A stretch of 59,160 bases of DNA from CBIFVZ01 sp966185765 (GTDB taxonomy: Bacteria > Pseudomonadota > Gammaproteobacteria > Enterobacterales > Enterobacteriaceae). The position numbers and the translations under genes are program-made. Shown piece by piece: positions 1-9,400 of this stretch; position 1 is the stretch's first letter, and every line of letters starts with the position of its first letter. The notes under the pieces are model-generated. The model searched no databases, was not told the DNA's origin, and worked only from the letters and a program-made list of their open reading frames with translations. Location of the stretch: assembly GCA_966185765.1 (NCBI GenBank), contig CBIFVZ010000013.1:1-59160 (forward strand), given 5' to 3'.

Positions 1-30
1 ATCGGCAATGTTCATTTCACGCTTTAACAT
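1..30 (-). CDS. glyA: Serine hydroxymethyltransferase, N-terminal fragment at window edge
   Basis: Only the first ten codons are inside the window, reading MLKREMNIAD on the minus strand, which is the conserved start of enterobacterial GlyA. The enzyme is PLP-dependent and interconverts serine and glycine while charging tetrahydrofolate with a one-carbon unit. A strong ribosome site (AGGAG) lies just upstream of the ATG. It is divergent from hmp, as in E. coli, and a PurR-like box lies in the shared intergenic region. Identification rests on the ten residues plus gene order. Confidence 0.9.
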   Translation of the reverse strand, partial: MLKREMNIAD

Positions 31-146
31 CCGCATCTCCTGACTCAGCTAACGGTAATTGGACTACTACGAAATGGCCCCGTAAGGGCGAAGGGCCACA
101 GTATAACTGATTCGTAATGCGAAGACAGGTCTTGACAACGCTTTTT

Positions 147-162
147 ACGCAAACGATTGGCT
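147..162 (-). promoter_or_regulatory. PurR operator for glyA
   Basis: The plus-strand 16-mer ACGCAAACGATTGGCT matches the PurR consensus (ACGCAAACGTTTTCNT-like) best in its left half. E. coli glyA has a PurR site in the same intergenic position. Assignment is by similarity to the consensus and context. Confidence 0.65.
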
Positions 163-285
163 ACACGCCCTGCAAGGGTTTGCGGGCATCTGGGCAGGCT
201 GTTGTTTCAGGAAAGATCTTCATTTTGTGATTGCCGATTTTTCACCTTTATTCCCCGCATCTTTACAGGGATACAAAACGCATAT

Positions 286-308
286 AACATGCATTTTAAA
301 ATCATGTT
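286..308 (+). promoter_or_regulatory. NsrR-type operator of hmp
   Basis: A 23-bp imperfect palindrome with outer arms AACATG/CATGTT and an AT-rich core resembles the enterobacterial NsrR site (two ATGYATTT-like halves). It ends about 27 bases before the hmp start codon. NsrR, an iron-sulfur nitric-oxide sensor, is the known hmp repressor in E. coli; the assignment here is inferred from sequence and position. Confidence 0.65.
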
Positions 309-335
309 TAAGTTTACCACGAAGGAACGTCCGCT

Positions 336-1517
336 ATGCTTGACCCACAGACTATTGCTGTTGTGCGCTCCACACTCCCCCTGCTGACCGAAACCGGGCC
401 AAAACTGACCGCTTATTTTTACGATCGTATGTTTGCGCATAACCCAGAACTGAAAGAAATTTTCAATATGAGCAACCAGCGCAATGGCGATCAGCGTGAA
501 GCCCTGTTCAATGCTATCTGCGCGTACGGCGCGAATATCGATAATCTCGAGGTCCTGCTTCCCGCCGTGGAGAAAATCGCTCAAAAACATGCAAGCTTCC
601 GCATTCAGCCCGATCAGTATCAGATTGTCGGTAAACATCTGCTGGCTACGCTCGACGAAATGCTCAATCCGGGCCAGGAAGTGCTGGATGCGTGGGGCAA
701 AGCGTACGGCGTATTGGCGCAGGTCTTTATCGACCGGGAAGGTGAGATTTACCGCGACAGTGCAGCGCAGACGGGTGGTTGGGAAGGTACGCGCGCGTTT
801 CGTATCACCGCTAAAACACCGCAAAGCACTCTGATTACCAGCTTTGAACTAGAGCCTGTCGATGGTGGACCGGTCGCCCGCTATCAGCCTGGCCAGTACA
901 TTAGCATCTGGACCAAACCCGAAGGTTTTGAACACCAGGAGATTCGCCAGTATTCACTGACGCAGGCCGCTAACGGCAAAAGCTACCGCATCGCGGTTAA
1001 GCACCAGGAAGGGGGCAAAATGTCCGGCTGGCTGCATCAGCACACGCAACCGGGTGATATTGTGCAGCTCGCCACGCCGTGTGGTGATTTCTTTATGGAT
1101 GTCGAGCCGCAAACACCGGTTACACTGATTTCTGCGGGAGTGGGCCAGACCCCGCTGCTCGCGATGCTCGACACGCTGGCGGCAAACTGTCATCCTGCCG
1201 AGGTTAACTGGTTTCACGCGGCGCTCAACGCCAGTGCGCACGGTTTTGCCCATGAGGTCGCACAGACTGGCTCACGCCTGCCGCGCTTTTACAGTCACGT
1301 ATGGTATAGCCAGCCGCAAGCGACTGACAGCGGTTATGACAGCGCGGGCCTGATGGACCTCTCGCAAGAAGAAGGCCGTTTCAGCAACCCGGCAATGCAG
1401 TTTTATCTCTGCGGCCCGGTGGGCTTTATGCAATTCGCTGCAAGCCAGCTGGTGAATCTGGGCATCAACGCTGAACGCATTCATTACGAGTGTTTTGGGC
1501 CGCACAAGGTGCTGTAA
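336..1517 (+). CDS. hmp: Flavohemoglobin, nitric oxide dioxygenase
   Basis: Cytosolic flavohemoprotein of 393 residues that oxidises nitric oxide to nitrate using O2 and NAD(P)H. An N-terminal globin domain (about 1-140) carries the proximal heme ligand His85 in AQKHASF. The FAD domain includes RQYSLT (about 205), and the NAD domain has the GVGQTP motif (about 270) and the conserved C-terminus YECFGPHKVL. It aligns over its whole length with E. coli Hmp (396 aa). It is a single-gene unit, divergent from glyA and closed by a terminator. An NsrR-like site upstream suggests induction by nitrosative stress. Confidence 0.97.
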   Translation: MLDPQTIAVVRSTLPLLTETGPKLTAYFYDRMFAHNPELKEIFNMSNQRNGDQREALFNAICAYGANIDNLEVLLPAVEKIAQKHASFRIQPDQYQIVGKHLLATLDEMLNPGQEVLDAWGKAYGVLAQVFIDREGEIYRDSAAQTGGWEGTRAFRITAKTPQSTLITSFELEPVDGGPVARYQPGQYISIWTKPEGFEHQEIRQYSLTQAANGKSYRIAVKHQEGGKMSGWLHQHTQPGDIVQLATPCGDFFMDVEPQTPVTLISAGVGQTPLLAMLDTLAANCHPAEVNWFHAALNASAHGFAHEVAQTGSRLPRFYSHVWYSQPQATDSGYDSAGLMDLSQEEGRFSNPAMQFYLCGPVGFMQFAASQLVNLGINAERIHYECFGPHKVL

Positions 1518-1539
1518 GCACAACCGTAGTGATAATACA

Positions 1540-1572
1540 GCCCGGCCAACAAACGGTGGCCGGGCTTTTTTT
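1540..1572 (+). terminator. hmp intrinsic terminator
   Basis: Nine-base perfect stem GCCCGGCCA/TGGCCGGGC with an eight-base loop, followed directly by seven T residues, 23 bases after the hmp stop codon. Confidence 0.92.
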
Positions 1573-1710
1573 GTCCTGGGCTATGCACGCATGCTGCGTA
1601 ACCGCTGGCTTTCAGCGCGCTAAAATGAAAGGTATGACTCTGGCGACAGTGGTCTGTAAAAAGATAACGCGCCCGTTTCAGTGACGCTCAGACGGCTTGT
1701 TCAGGGCAAT

Positions 1711-1744
1711 AAAAAACCCCAGAAACTCAGCTGAGTGGCTGGGG
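1711..1744 (-). terminator. glnB intrinsic terminator
   Basis: On the minus strand a hairpin with CCCCAG/CTGGGG at the base and ACTCAG/CTGAGT at the top (1717-1744) runs into a T-tract, 24 bases beyond the glnB stop codon. Confidence 0.85.
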
Positions 1745-1767
1745 TATTAGTGGCAGACGGCGTTTTG

Positions 1768-2106
1768 TCAGATAGCCGCGTCGTCCTCTTCGCCGGTGCG
1801 GATACGTACTACGCGGGCAACGTCAAAGACAAAGATTTTGCCATCGCCGATTTTACCGGTCTGCGCCGTGCGGGTAATGGTTTCCACGCAAGTTTCAACG
1901 ATATCGTCCGGGACAACAATTTCAATTTTTACTTTCGGCAGAAAATCCACCATGTATTCTGCACCGCGATACAGCTCGGTATGCCCTTTCTGACGTCCAA
2001 AGCCTTTCACTTCAGTCACGGTCATCCCGGTAATACCGACTTCTGCCAGCGCCTCACGCACGTCGTCCAGCTTGAACGGTTTAATAATCGCATCAATCTT
2101 TTTCAT
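1768..2106 (-). CDS. glnB: Nitrogen regulatory protein P-II 1
   Basis: 112-residue trimeric PII signal protein, the usual family length. It integrates glutamine, 2-oxoglutarate and ATP/ADP signals and controls NtrB and the adenylyltransferase GlnE. The T-loop carries Tyr51 (RGAEY), the site uridylylated by GlnD; the C-terminal signature TGKIGDGKIFV is intact. The start has an AAGGAT ribosome site. It lies downstream of glrR on the same strand with a 114-base gap, so it may be read both from its own promoter and from glrR, as in E. coli. Confidence 0.97.
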   Translation of the reverse strand: MKKIDAIIKPFKLDDVREALAEVGITGMTVTEVKGFGRQKGHTELYRGAEYMVDFLPKVKIEIVVPDDIVETCVETITRTAQTGKIGDGKIFVFDVARVVRIRTGEEDDAAI

Positions 2107-2220
2107 CGTGGATCCTTCAGTTAACCCGGCGCCGCAGGTTAAACGCCATTACGGTCGCTTACGTTATCACAGACATGCCCCGGAGCAAACAGAGCGCTCC
2201 CACCGCACGCCATGACACAA

Positions 2221-3558
2221 TTATTCTTTAAAATCGTTGGCTTCCAGCTCGTGTCGCCCAAGCAGTTTATAAAATTCAGTGCGGTTACGCCCGGCAAGTC
2301 TTGCCGCCTGGGTTACATTGCCTTTAGTGATTTGCAGCAACTTGCGTAGATAGTTTAATTCAAACTGATTGCGCGCCTCGGCAAAGGTAGGCAACACGGT
2401 ATTCTCCCCTTCCAGCGCTTGCTCAACCAATGCCTCTCCAATAACCGGTGCTGAGCTGAGTGCCACGCACTGCTCAATCACGTTGACCAGTTGGCGCACA
2501 TTGCCAGGCCAGCTTGCTGCAATCAGTCGCTTCATTGCATCGGTCGAAAAGCTGCGTACAAACGGCTTATGTCTGTCGGCCGCCTGGCGCAGCAAATGTG
2601 CCGCCAGCAGTGGGATATCCTCAGCGCGTTCCTGCAACGTCGGGATTTTGAGGCTGACAACGTTAAGACGGTAGAACAGGTCTTCACGAAATTCGCCGCG
2701 CTGCATGGCCTTCGGTAAATCACGATGGGTTGCAGAAAGGATACGCACATCAATATCAATATCACGGTTGCTGCCAAGCGGGCGTACTTTGCGCTCCTGT
2801 AATACGCGCAACAGCTTCACCTGTAACGGCACAGGCATGTCGCCAATTTCATCCAGGAACAACGTGCCGCCCTGAGCGGCCTGGAACAACCCTTCGCGGT
2901 TGCTGACAGCGCCGGTAAATGCACCGCGCGCATGGCCGAACAACTCAGACTCCAGCAACTGTTCAGGCAACGCGCCACAGTTAATGGCAATAAACGTGTT
3001 CGAGGCTCGTGGGCTGGCATTGTGAATAGCCTGCGCCAGCATCTCCTTGCCGGTCCCACTCTGGCCGTTAATCAATACACTGACATCCGACTGGGCGACC
3101 ATGCGCGCCTGCTCCAGCAGGCGTAGCATCACCGGACTGCGGGTAACAATGTTTTCACGCCACTGTTCATCGCCGCTTGCGACCGTGTGCACCAGTGCAT
3201 CATCAATCGCCTTGTAGAGAGCATCCCGGTCGACAGGCTTGGTCAGAAAGCTGAACACGCCCTGCTGCGTGGCTGCAACCGCATCGGGGATAGAACCGTG
3301 CGCCGTGAGGATAATGACGGGCAGACCCGGATGGGCTTTCTGGATTTCGCTAAACAGCTGCATACCATCCATCTCATCCATCCGCAGGTCACTGATAACA
3401 AGGTCTATCTTCTCGCGCATCAGCATTTTCAGGCCTTCGGGGCCACTCTGTGCCGTTAGCACAGTATACCCTTCGCTGGTGAGGCGCATGCCAAGAAGCT
3501 TCAGTAATCCCGGATCGTCATCCACCAGCAACAGGCGAGCGGTCTTTCTTTGCGTCAT
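2221..3558 (-). CDS. glrR: Sigma-54-dependent response regulator GlrR
   Basis: 445-residue NtrC-family activator. The receiver domain (1-120) has phospho-acceptor Asp57 in ISDLRM. The AAA+ domain shows Walker A GQSGTGKE (165-172), the sigma-54 contact loop GAFTGA (212-217) and Walker B LFLDEIGD (about 233-240). A Fis-type helix-turn-helix lies at the C-terminus (QAARLAGRNRTEFYKLL). In E. coli GlrR (also QseF/YfhA) activates the sRNA gene glmY; a sigma-54 promoter and TGTC-N10-GACA sites before glmY here fit that. Its start overlaps the qseG stop. Confidence 0.96.
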   Translation of the reverse strand: MTQRKTARLLLVDDDPGLLKLLGMRLTSEGYTVLTAQSGPEGLKMLMREKIDLVISDLRMDEMDGMQLFSEIQKAHPGLPVIILTAHGSIPDAVAATQQGVFSFLTKPVDRDALYKAIDDALVHTVASGDEQWRENIVTRSPVMLRLLEQARMVAQSDVSVLINGQSGTGKEMLAQAIHNASPRASNTFIAINCGALPEQLLESELFGHARGAFTGAVSNREGLFQAAQGGTLFLDEIGDMPVPLQVKLLRVLQERKVRPLGSNRDIDIDVRILSATHRDLPKAMQRGEFREDLFYRLNVVSLKIPTLQERAEDIPLLAAHLLRQAADRHKPFVRSFSTDAMKRLIAASWPGNVRQLVNVIEQCVALSSAPVIGEALVEQALEGENTVLPTFAEARNQFELNYLRKLLQITKGNVTQAARLAGRNRTEFYKLLGRHELEANDFKE

Positions 3559-4319
3559 GGTTTCGTCCCTTCTGACGGTTGTTCTGCGTCATGCGTTTTC
3601 ACCTCACCGGGTGACGCCAGCTCATCTTTGTCATCTGTCGCCCCATTTTTTTCTGCAGGAAGGTAGCTACCTGAAGATTTACGGCTGGAAAGCTGACGCT
3701 CAATATCGGTCAGATTTTGTAGCTGGCGTGTGGTTTGTTCAAGCTGTGCGCGCAGGTGTTTTTCCTGCGCACGCAGGTTATCCAGTTCCCGGTCGGTATT
3801 TTCCTGTAACGTGCTGTAGCGCCCACGAGCCCGTACCAACTCAAGTTCATTGACCTGAGCATCTCGCCAGAGCTGATACAGCGGGCGAAGTGAGTCCGGT
3901 ATGGCATAACTGACGTCATCGAGTTTCATGACATACAGGCGTCGTTCCTGTGGCGTGATACGGGCTTTCCCGAGCACAATACTCTGGCGAAACGCTGCCT
4001 GCCAGGTCTCTTCATTCCAGTGATGCGCCAGCATTCGAGCGTCCGCAGGCGCCAGACGTTGTGCACAATCCATGCCGCGCAGCCAGTAAAGGGGATTCTC
4101 TTGCGCCGTCTGGCCTTTAATCTGCCACAGCGCATCACAATCCACATTGCGATAGTCGGCAAGCTGCTGCTCGGGTGTAACAACCTCTGGCTTAATCTGC
4201 GCAACGCTCACCGGCTCACTTGTCACACATCCTGCCAGCAGCAGCGCTGACGGCAACAAAATACGTCGCGCACTTTTCATCACTGCACGCCATGCTGCCT
4301 TAGTTATCGTTTTTTTCAT
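3555..4319 (-). CDS. qseG: Outer-membrane lipoprotein QseG
   Basis: 254 residues (E. coli QseG is 237). The N-terminus has a basic stretch, a hydrophobic segment and the lipobox LLAGC, with the lipidated Cys near residue 31, so the mature protein should be a lipoprotein. A helical coiled-coil region rich in Gln, Arg and Leu spans roughly 160-215, followed by a charged low-complexity tail. QseG is reported to act with the sensor kinase GlrK in the envelope. The chosen ATG overlaps the glrK stop (ATGA); Met14 is an alternative start directly before the signal sequence. Confidence 0.93.
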   Translation of the reverse strand: MKKTITKAAWRAVMKSARRILLPSALLLAGCVTSEPVSVAQIKPEVVTPEQQLADYRNVDCDALWQIKGQTAQENPLYWLRGMDCAQRLAPADARMLAHHWNEETWQAAFRQSIVLGKARITPQERRLYVMKLDDVSYAIPDSLRPLYQLWRDAQVNELELVRARGRYSTLQENTDRELDNLRAQEKHLRAQLEQTTRQLQNLTDIERQLSSRKSSGSYLPAEKNGATDDKDELASPGEVKTHDAEQPSEGTKP

Positions 4320-5755
4320 TCGTTCCTGCTTGTTGTCCGGGCTGGCAGCTCAATACGAAAACAGACGTCGGCCTGGTCATCGTCGACCAGACTCAGCGCA
4401 CCCTGCATTTGTTGTACACAGTCCCTGGCAATACTCAATCCCAGCCCGCTTCCCTTAACCGCGCCTTTGCGCTGCTGACTACCCTGGAAAAACGGCTCAA
4501 AAATCATGGCGCTTTCACTGTGCACAATAGGTTGTCCGGTATTGGCAACCTCAATGACCATGCGCTCCTGCTCCAGCCGACTGCGCAGATAAATGGTACC
4601 GGATTCAGTGCCATAGTGCACCGCATTGGAGTACAGATTATCCAGTGCGCTGAACAGCAGGCCAGGTTCTGCCATGCATTCAGTCTGCATCAGCGTAACG
4701 TTTGTTTTCATCTTTTTAGCCCTGACAGGGAGCGAATGCGCGGCAATTACGCGATCAAATAGCGGCGCCAGCGCCACAGGCTCACTTTGCGCGCTGGTGT
4801 CAGCCAGCCTGCGATTATAGTCGAGAAGCTGTTCTATTAACGTTTGTAGATTGCGACTGCTGTCGTCGAGTATAGCGACGACCTCTTCCTGCTCTGGCGT
4901 AAGCGGACCAACCACTTTATCAGCCAGTAGCGCTGTTCCCTCACGCATGCTGGCAAGCGGCGTTTTTAGCTCATGTGAAATATGGCGCAGGAACTGATGG
5001 CGCTGCGACTCAAGCCACGCCAGACGCTCACTGAGCCAGATAATACGCTGCCCGACTGAGCGTAACTCGCGCGGTCCGCGAAAAAGCTGAACATCGCTCA
5101 AACGCTTACCTTCTCCCAGACGATTAATCATGCGCTCAAGTCTTTTGACCGGCCCAATAATCATGCCGGTAAACAACATCACCAGCGCAAGGCTGACCAG
5201 AAATAACCCCAGCGCCTGCCAGCCGAAGAACTGACCACGCTCGGCAATTTCTTGCTGTAGCTGCTGACCACGTGAGAACACCACGGCGCGCGTCGCCTGA
5301 ACCATTTCGGCATTAGCACGTGCAAAAGTCTCAAGATAGCCAGATGCAAGAGGCTCAGGTCCGCTGTTCTGACATTTAAGTACGGCTAGCCGGTTAAGAT
5401 CCTCACGCAACGCTTTCCAGATTGCCTTATTGGGTAGCACGTCCGCATGGGCATCCAGCATATCGCTATAACGCTGGCGCTGGCTTTGATACACCCGCTC
5501 AAGCGTTGGGTTATTCAGCACACAGTACTGGCGGTAGCTGCGCTCCATTTCCAGCGCCGCGTTCGTCATTGCTTCACTGCGACGGGCGTCAGTCAGCGTA
5601 GTGCGGTTGGTCGAGGCGGCCTGGGCGCTGAGTGCATTCAGGCTTTGCCATGCCTGCCACGCCAGTACCAGTAACGGTAACAGCACCAGCAAGAAGGCCA
5701 TCATCACCAGTTGGCGTAACGAGCGGGGAAAAGTAAGCCAGCGTTTCAAGGACAT
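4316..5755 (-). CDS. glrK: Sensor histidine kinase GlrK
   Basis: 479-residue inner-membrane kinase (also QseE/YfhK). Two membrane spans (about 15-33 and 177-200) flank a periplasmic domain. A HAMP linker follows, then a HisKA domain with phospho-His261 in SHELKTP, and a HATPase domain with an N box near DNLYSNAVHYG and G boxes near GSGLGLSIA. It phosphorylates GlrR. First gene of the glrK-qseG-glrR unit and just downstream of glmY on the same strand, so some read-through from the glmY promoter is possible. Confidence 0.96.
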   Translation of the reverse strand: MSLKRWLTFPRSLRQLVMMAFLLVLLPLLVLAWQAWQSLNALSAQAASTNRTTLTDARRSEAMTNAALEMERSYRQYCVLNNPTLERVYQSQRQRYSDMLDAHADVLPNKAIWKALREDLNRLAVLKCQNSGPEPLASGYLETFARANAEMVQATRAVVFSRGQQLQQEIAERGQFFGWQALGLFLVSLALVMLFTGMIIGPVKRLERMINRLGEGKRLSDVQLFRGPRELRSVGQRIIWLSERLAWLESQRHQFLRHISHELKTPLASMREGTALLADKVVGPLTPEQEEVVAILDDSSRNLQTLIEQLLDYNRRLADTSAQSEPVALAPLFDRVIAAHSLPVRAKKMKTNVTLMQTECMAEPGLLFSALDNLYSNAVHYGTESGTIYLRSRLEQERMVIEVANTGQPIVHSESAMIFEPFFQGSQQRKGAVKGSGLGLSIARDCVQQMQGALSLVDDDQADVCFRIELPARTTSRNE

Positions 5756-5902
5756 TCCCTCATTGTTTTTCCTGGCCCAGATGCTAACGCAGCCAGCGCC
5801 TGAACGACAGCAGCATTACGCCAGCAGATAGCAAGACGTTTTATAGAAAGGTCAGGGAGGGTTTGGGTTGCCAATAAGGCGCAAAGCGAAGTCGTTGAAA
5901 AG

Positions 5903-6133
5903 AAAAAACCCGCTTCTGACATTCAGAAGCGGGTTCTTCATTAGGTTCAACCCAGGGTGTTGTGACCACAGGCCGAGAAACAGGCGGTGCCTTACTCAAC
6001 GTTACGCCCGGAGCCTGATAAAGGACATTGTCACAATAATCAGAAGTTGGACGGCAGGCACCTTTTTGTGCGTCATTCGAGGTTTATGTAGCGCAACCTT
6101 ACGGGGCTGACATAAGGAGGTGAATGAGCCACT
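5903..6133 (-). ncRNA. glmY: Small regulatory RNA GlmY with its terminator
   Basis: The minus strand from 6133 to 5903 matches E. coli GlmY nearly throughout: the 5' end AGTGGCTCATTCACC, the central segment with GCCCC near the 5' hairpin, and the long 3' hairpin. The 3' end is an intrinsic terminator, stem CCCGCTTCTGA/TCAGAAGCGGG (5909-5933) followed by six T. In E. coli GlmY binds RapZ, sparing the related sRNA GlmZ, which then activates glmS translation, so it reports glucosamine-6-phosphate shortage. It keeps its place between purL and glrK. Confidence 0.95.
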
Positions 6134-6142
6134 GCTATAGCA

Positions 6143-6160
6143 TTAGCATGAAACGTGCCA
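6143..6160 (-). promoter_or_regulatory. Sigma-54 promoter of glmY
   Basis: On the minus strand TGGCAC (6155-6160) and a downstream GC (6146-6147) form -24/-12 elements about 25 and 13 bases before the inferred GlmY 5' end at 6133. A GCTATAGC stretch nearby could serve sigma-70, as the E. coli gene has overlapping promoters of both kinds. Confidence 0.8.
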
Positions 6161-6248
6161 GCTTTTCATGTTTAATGGTAAGAGATTGATAATAAATAAA
6201 AAATAATAAAGACAGATAAATTAGCGGAATATGACTTCAGCCCACAAC

Positions 6249-6266
6249 TGTCGCCAAAGCCCGACA
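6249..6266. promoter_or_regulatory. GlrR binding site upstream of glmY
   Basis: Perfect TGTC-N10-GACA, the reported GlrR recognition pattern, centred about 124 bases upstream of the GlmY start. The AT-rich stretch 6185-6222 between this site and the promoter is a plausible IHF bend. Confidence 0.75.
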
Positions 6267-6311
6267 GAGTTATTATCAAAAAATGCCACTTATAAAGATC
6301 AATCAGTTAGG

Positions 6312-6329
6312 TGTCTCCTTTAAGAGACA
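6312..6329. promoter_or_regulatory. Second TGTC-N10-GACA site, within a perfect hairpin
   Basis: A second perfect TGTC-N10-GACA lies inside a longer inverted repeat (TTAGGTGTCTC/GAGACACCTAA, roughly 6307-6334). It may be an upstream GlrR site, or part of a weak hairpin after purL, whose stop codon is 70 bases away; no T-run follows the hairpin on the purL strand. Confidence 0.5.
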
Positions 6330-6400
6330 CCTAACTTCGCACTCTGTCGCGATTTACCGACAGTTTAGTTTCACCTGGCAAACGTCACGACGTAAAACCC

Positions 6401-9400
6401 TTAACCTAACTGCTTGCGCGCATTACGGAACAGACGCATCCACGGACCATCTTCATTCCAGTCTTCCGGATGCCAGGAGTTAGCAACACTACGGAATACG
6501 CGCTCCGGGTGCGGCATCATAATGGTCACCCGGCCACTTTCACTGGCTACGGCGGTAATACCATTTACCGAACCGTTCGGGTTCGCCGGATAGGCCTGTG
6601 TGACGCTACCGAAGTTGTCCACATAGCGCATCGCAACCAGCCCTTTGCTTTCAAGCTGTGCAAGCTGAGCCGCATCACGGAATTCCACCTGCCCTTCGCC
6701 ATGAGAAACAGCAATCGGCAGACGAGAGCCAACCATGCCATCCAGCAACAGCGATGAACTGGCACTCACTTCCACCAGGCTGAAACGCGCTTCAAAACGT
6801 TCAGACTGGTTACGCACAAAACGCGGCCAGAGATCGCTGCCGGGGATAAGCTCGCGCAGGTTTGACATCATCTGGCAGCCGTTACACACACCGAGAGCCA
6901 GCGTCTGCGGACGGTGGAAGAAGCGTTCAAACTCATCTCGCACCGGGTTATTAAACAGAATCGATTTCGCCCAGCCTTCGCCTGCGCCAAGAACATCACC
7001 ATAGGAGAAACCACCGCACGCCACCAGCGTGTGGAAAGACGCCAGATTGCGGCGACCGGCAAGCAAGTCACTCATGTGCACATCCACGGCCTCGAAGCCC
7101 GCTCTGTCGAACGCCGCAGCCATTTCCACATGCGAGTTGACGCCCTGCTCACGCAGCACCGCCACTTTTGGCCGCACACCAGTGGCGATATACGGCGCGG
7201 CAACATCCTCATTCATATCAAACGACAGCTTCACGTTCAGCCCCGGATCGGCATCATTGCGTTTAGCATCGTGCTCACTGTCAGCACAGGCCGGATTGTC
7301 GCGCAGGCGCTGCATTTGCCAGGTGGTTTCAGCCCACCACATGCGCAGTTGAGTGCGGCTTTCAGTTAACACCGTTTGTTCGCCCGCACGCAACACAAAG
7401 CGGTCACCCTGCACCGCTTTTCCGAGATAATGCACGCAGTCTGCCAGGCCGTAGTCACGCAGCACGTTTTCAACATAGTCACGCTCTGCGCTGGCCACCT
7501 GAATCACGGCTCCCAGCTCCTCGTTAAACAGTGCGGCCAGGTGGTCATCACCGAGTGTGGCAATATCTGCCTCTACACCACAGTGGCCAGCAAAGGCCAT
7601 TTCTGCGAGCGTCACCAGCAGGCCACCATCGCCGCGGTCGTGATACGCCAGCAGTTTACCCTGCGCCAGCAGCGCCTGGATGGCGTCAAAAAAGCCTTTC
7701 AGCTGTTGCACATCTCGCACGTCCGCAGGTTTGTCACCCAGTTGGCGATAAACCTGCGCCAGCGCTGTCGCCCCCAGCGCATTATGGCCTTTACCGAGGT
7801 CGATAAGCAGCAGCGCGTTGTCATCAGTACGCAGCTGCGGCGTGACGGTCTGGCGCACGTCTTCAACGCGACCAAAGGCAGAAATCACCAGTGAAAGTGG
7901 CGAGGTCATTTCGCGCTGCTCGTTGCCTTCCTGCCAGCGGGTTTTCATCGACATAGAGTCCTTACCCACCGGAATGGTCAGCCCCAGCGCCGGACATAGT
8001 TCCTCACCTACTGCTTTGACCGCCTCGTACAGACCGGCGTCTTCGCCAGGATGCCCGGCTGCCGCCATCCAGTTTGCAGAAAGCTTCACGCGCTTGAGAT
8101 CACCAATACGCGCACTGGCAATATTGGTCAGCGCTTCGCCAACGGCCAGACGCGCTGAGGCAGCAAAATCAAGCAACGCCACCGGCGCACGTTCGCCAAT
8201 CGCCATCGCTTCGCCGTAGTAGCTGTCCAGACTTGCCGTGGTTACCGCACAGTTTGCCACTGGAACCTGCCACGGCCCGACCATCTGGTCACGGGCGACC
8301 ATACCGGTTACCGAGCGATCGCCAATGGTGATAAGGAAGGTTTTTTCAGCCACGGCGGGGAGATGCAGTACACGCTTAACGGCATCCTGCAGTTCAACGC
8401 CCGCCAGGTTCAGTGCTTTGCCGTTGGCTCTACGGGTACTCACATCGCGGGTCATTTTCGGTGTTTTACCCAACAGCACATCCAGCGGCATATCGATAGG
8501 CTGGTTGTCGAAATGGCTGTCATTCAGGGTCAGATGCTGCGCCTGTGTCGCCTCACCAATCACGGCGTACGGCGCACGCTCACGCTGGCACAGCGCATCA
8601 AACAAGGCAAGTTGCTCCGGTGCTACCGCCAGCACGTAGCGCTCCTGAGATTCGTTACACCACACTTCCAGCGGGCTCATGCCTGGCTCATCGCTGAGAA
8701 TATCGCGCAATTCAAAGCGCCCGCCACGTCCGCCGTCGCTTACCAGCTCCGGCATGGCGTTAGACAGGCCACCTGCCCCGACGTCATGAATAAACAGAAT
8801 CGGGTTGTCATCGCCAAGCTGCCAGCAACGGTCAATCACTTCCTGACAGCGGCGTTCCATTTCCGGGTTATCACGCTGTACAGACGCAAAATCCAGATCG
8901 GCGTCAGACTGACCGGATGCCATCGACGATGCGGCACCGCCGCCAAGACCAATGTTCATTGCCGGCCCACCCAACACAATCAGCTTCGCGCCAGGGGGAA
9001 TGTCACCTTTCTGAACATGGTCTGCACGGATGTTACCAATGCCGCCTGCCAGCATGATGGGCTTGTGATAGCCGCGCAGCTCGCTGCCGTTGTGGCTGTC
9101 CACCTGCTCTTCATAGGTGCGGAAGTAACCATTCAGTGCCGGGCGACCAAATTCGTTGTTAAACGCGGCGCCACCCAGCGGGCCTTCGGTCATGATATCC
9201 AGCGCGGATACAATACGTTCAGGGCGACCAAAGTCCTGCTCCCACGGCTGCTCAAAGCCCGGAATACGCAGGTTAGAGACGGAGAAACCCACCAGCCCGG
9301 CTTTCGGTTTAGCACCGCGCCCGGTTGCGCCTTCATCACGGATCTCGCCACCAGAGCCAGTCGCGGCACCAGGCCAGGGGGAAATAGCGGTCGGATGATT

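Noticed and set aside
5868..6110. Plus-strand 80-residue frame
   Set aside because: It is the antisense of the GlmY RNA gene.
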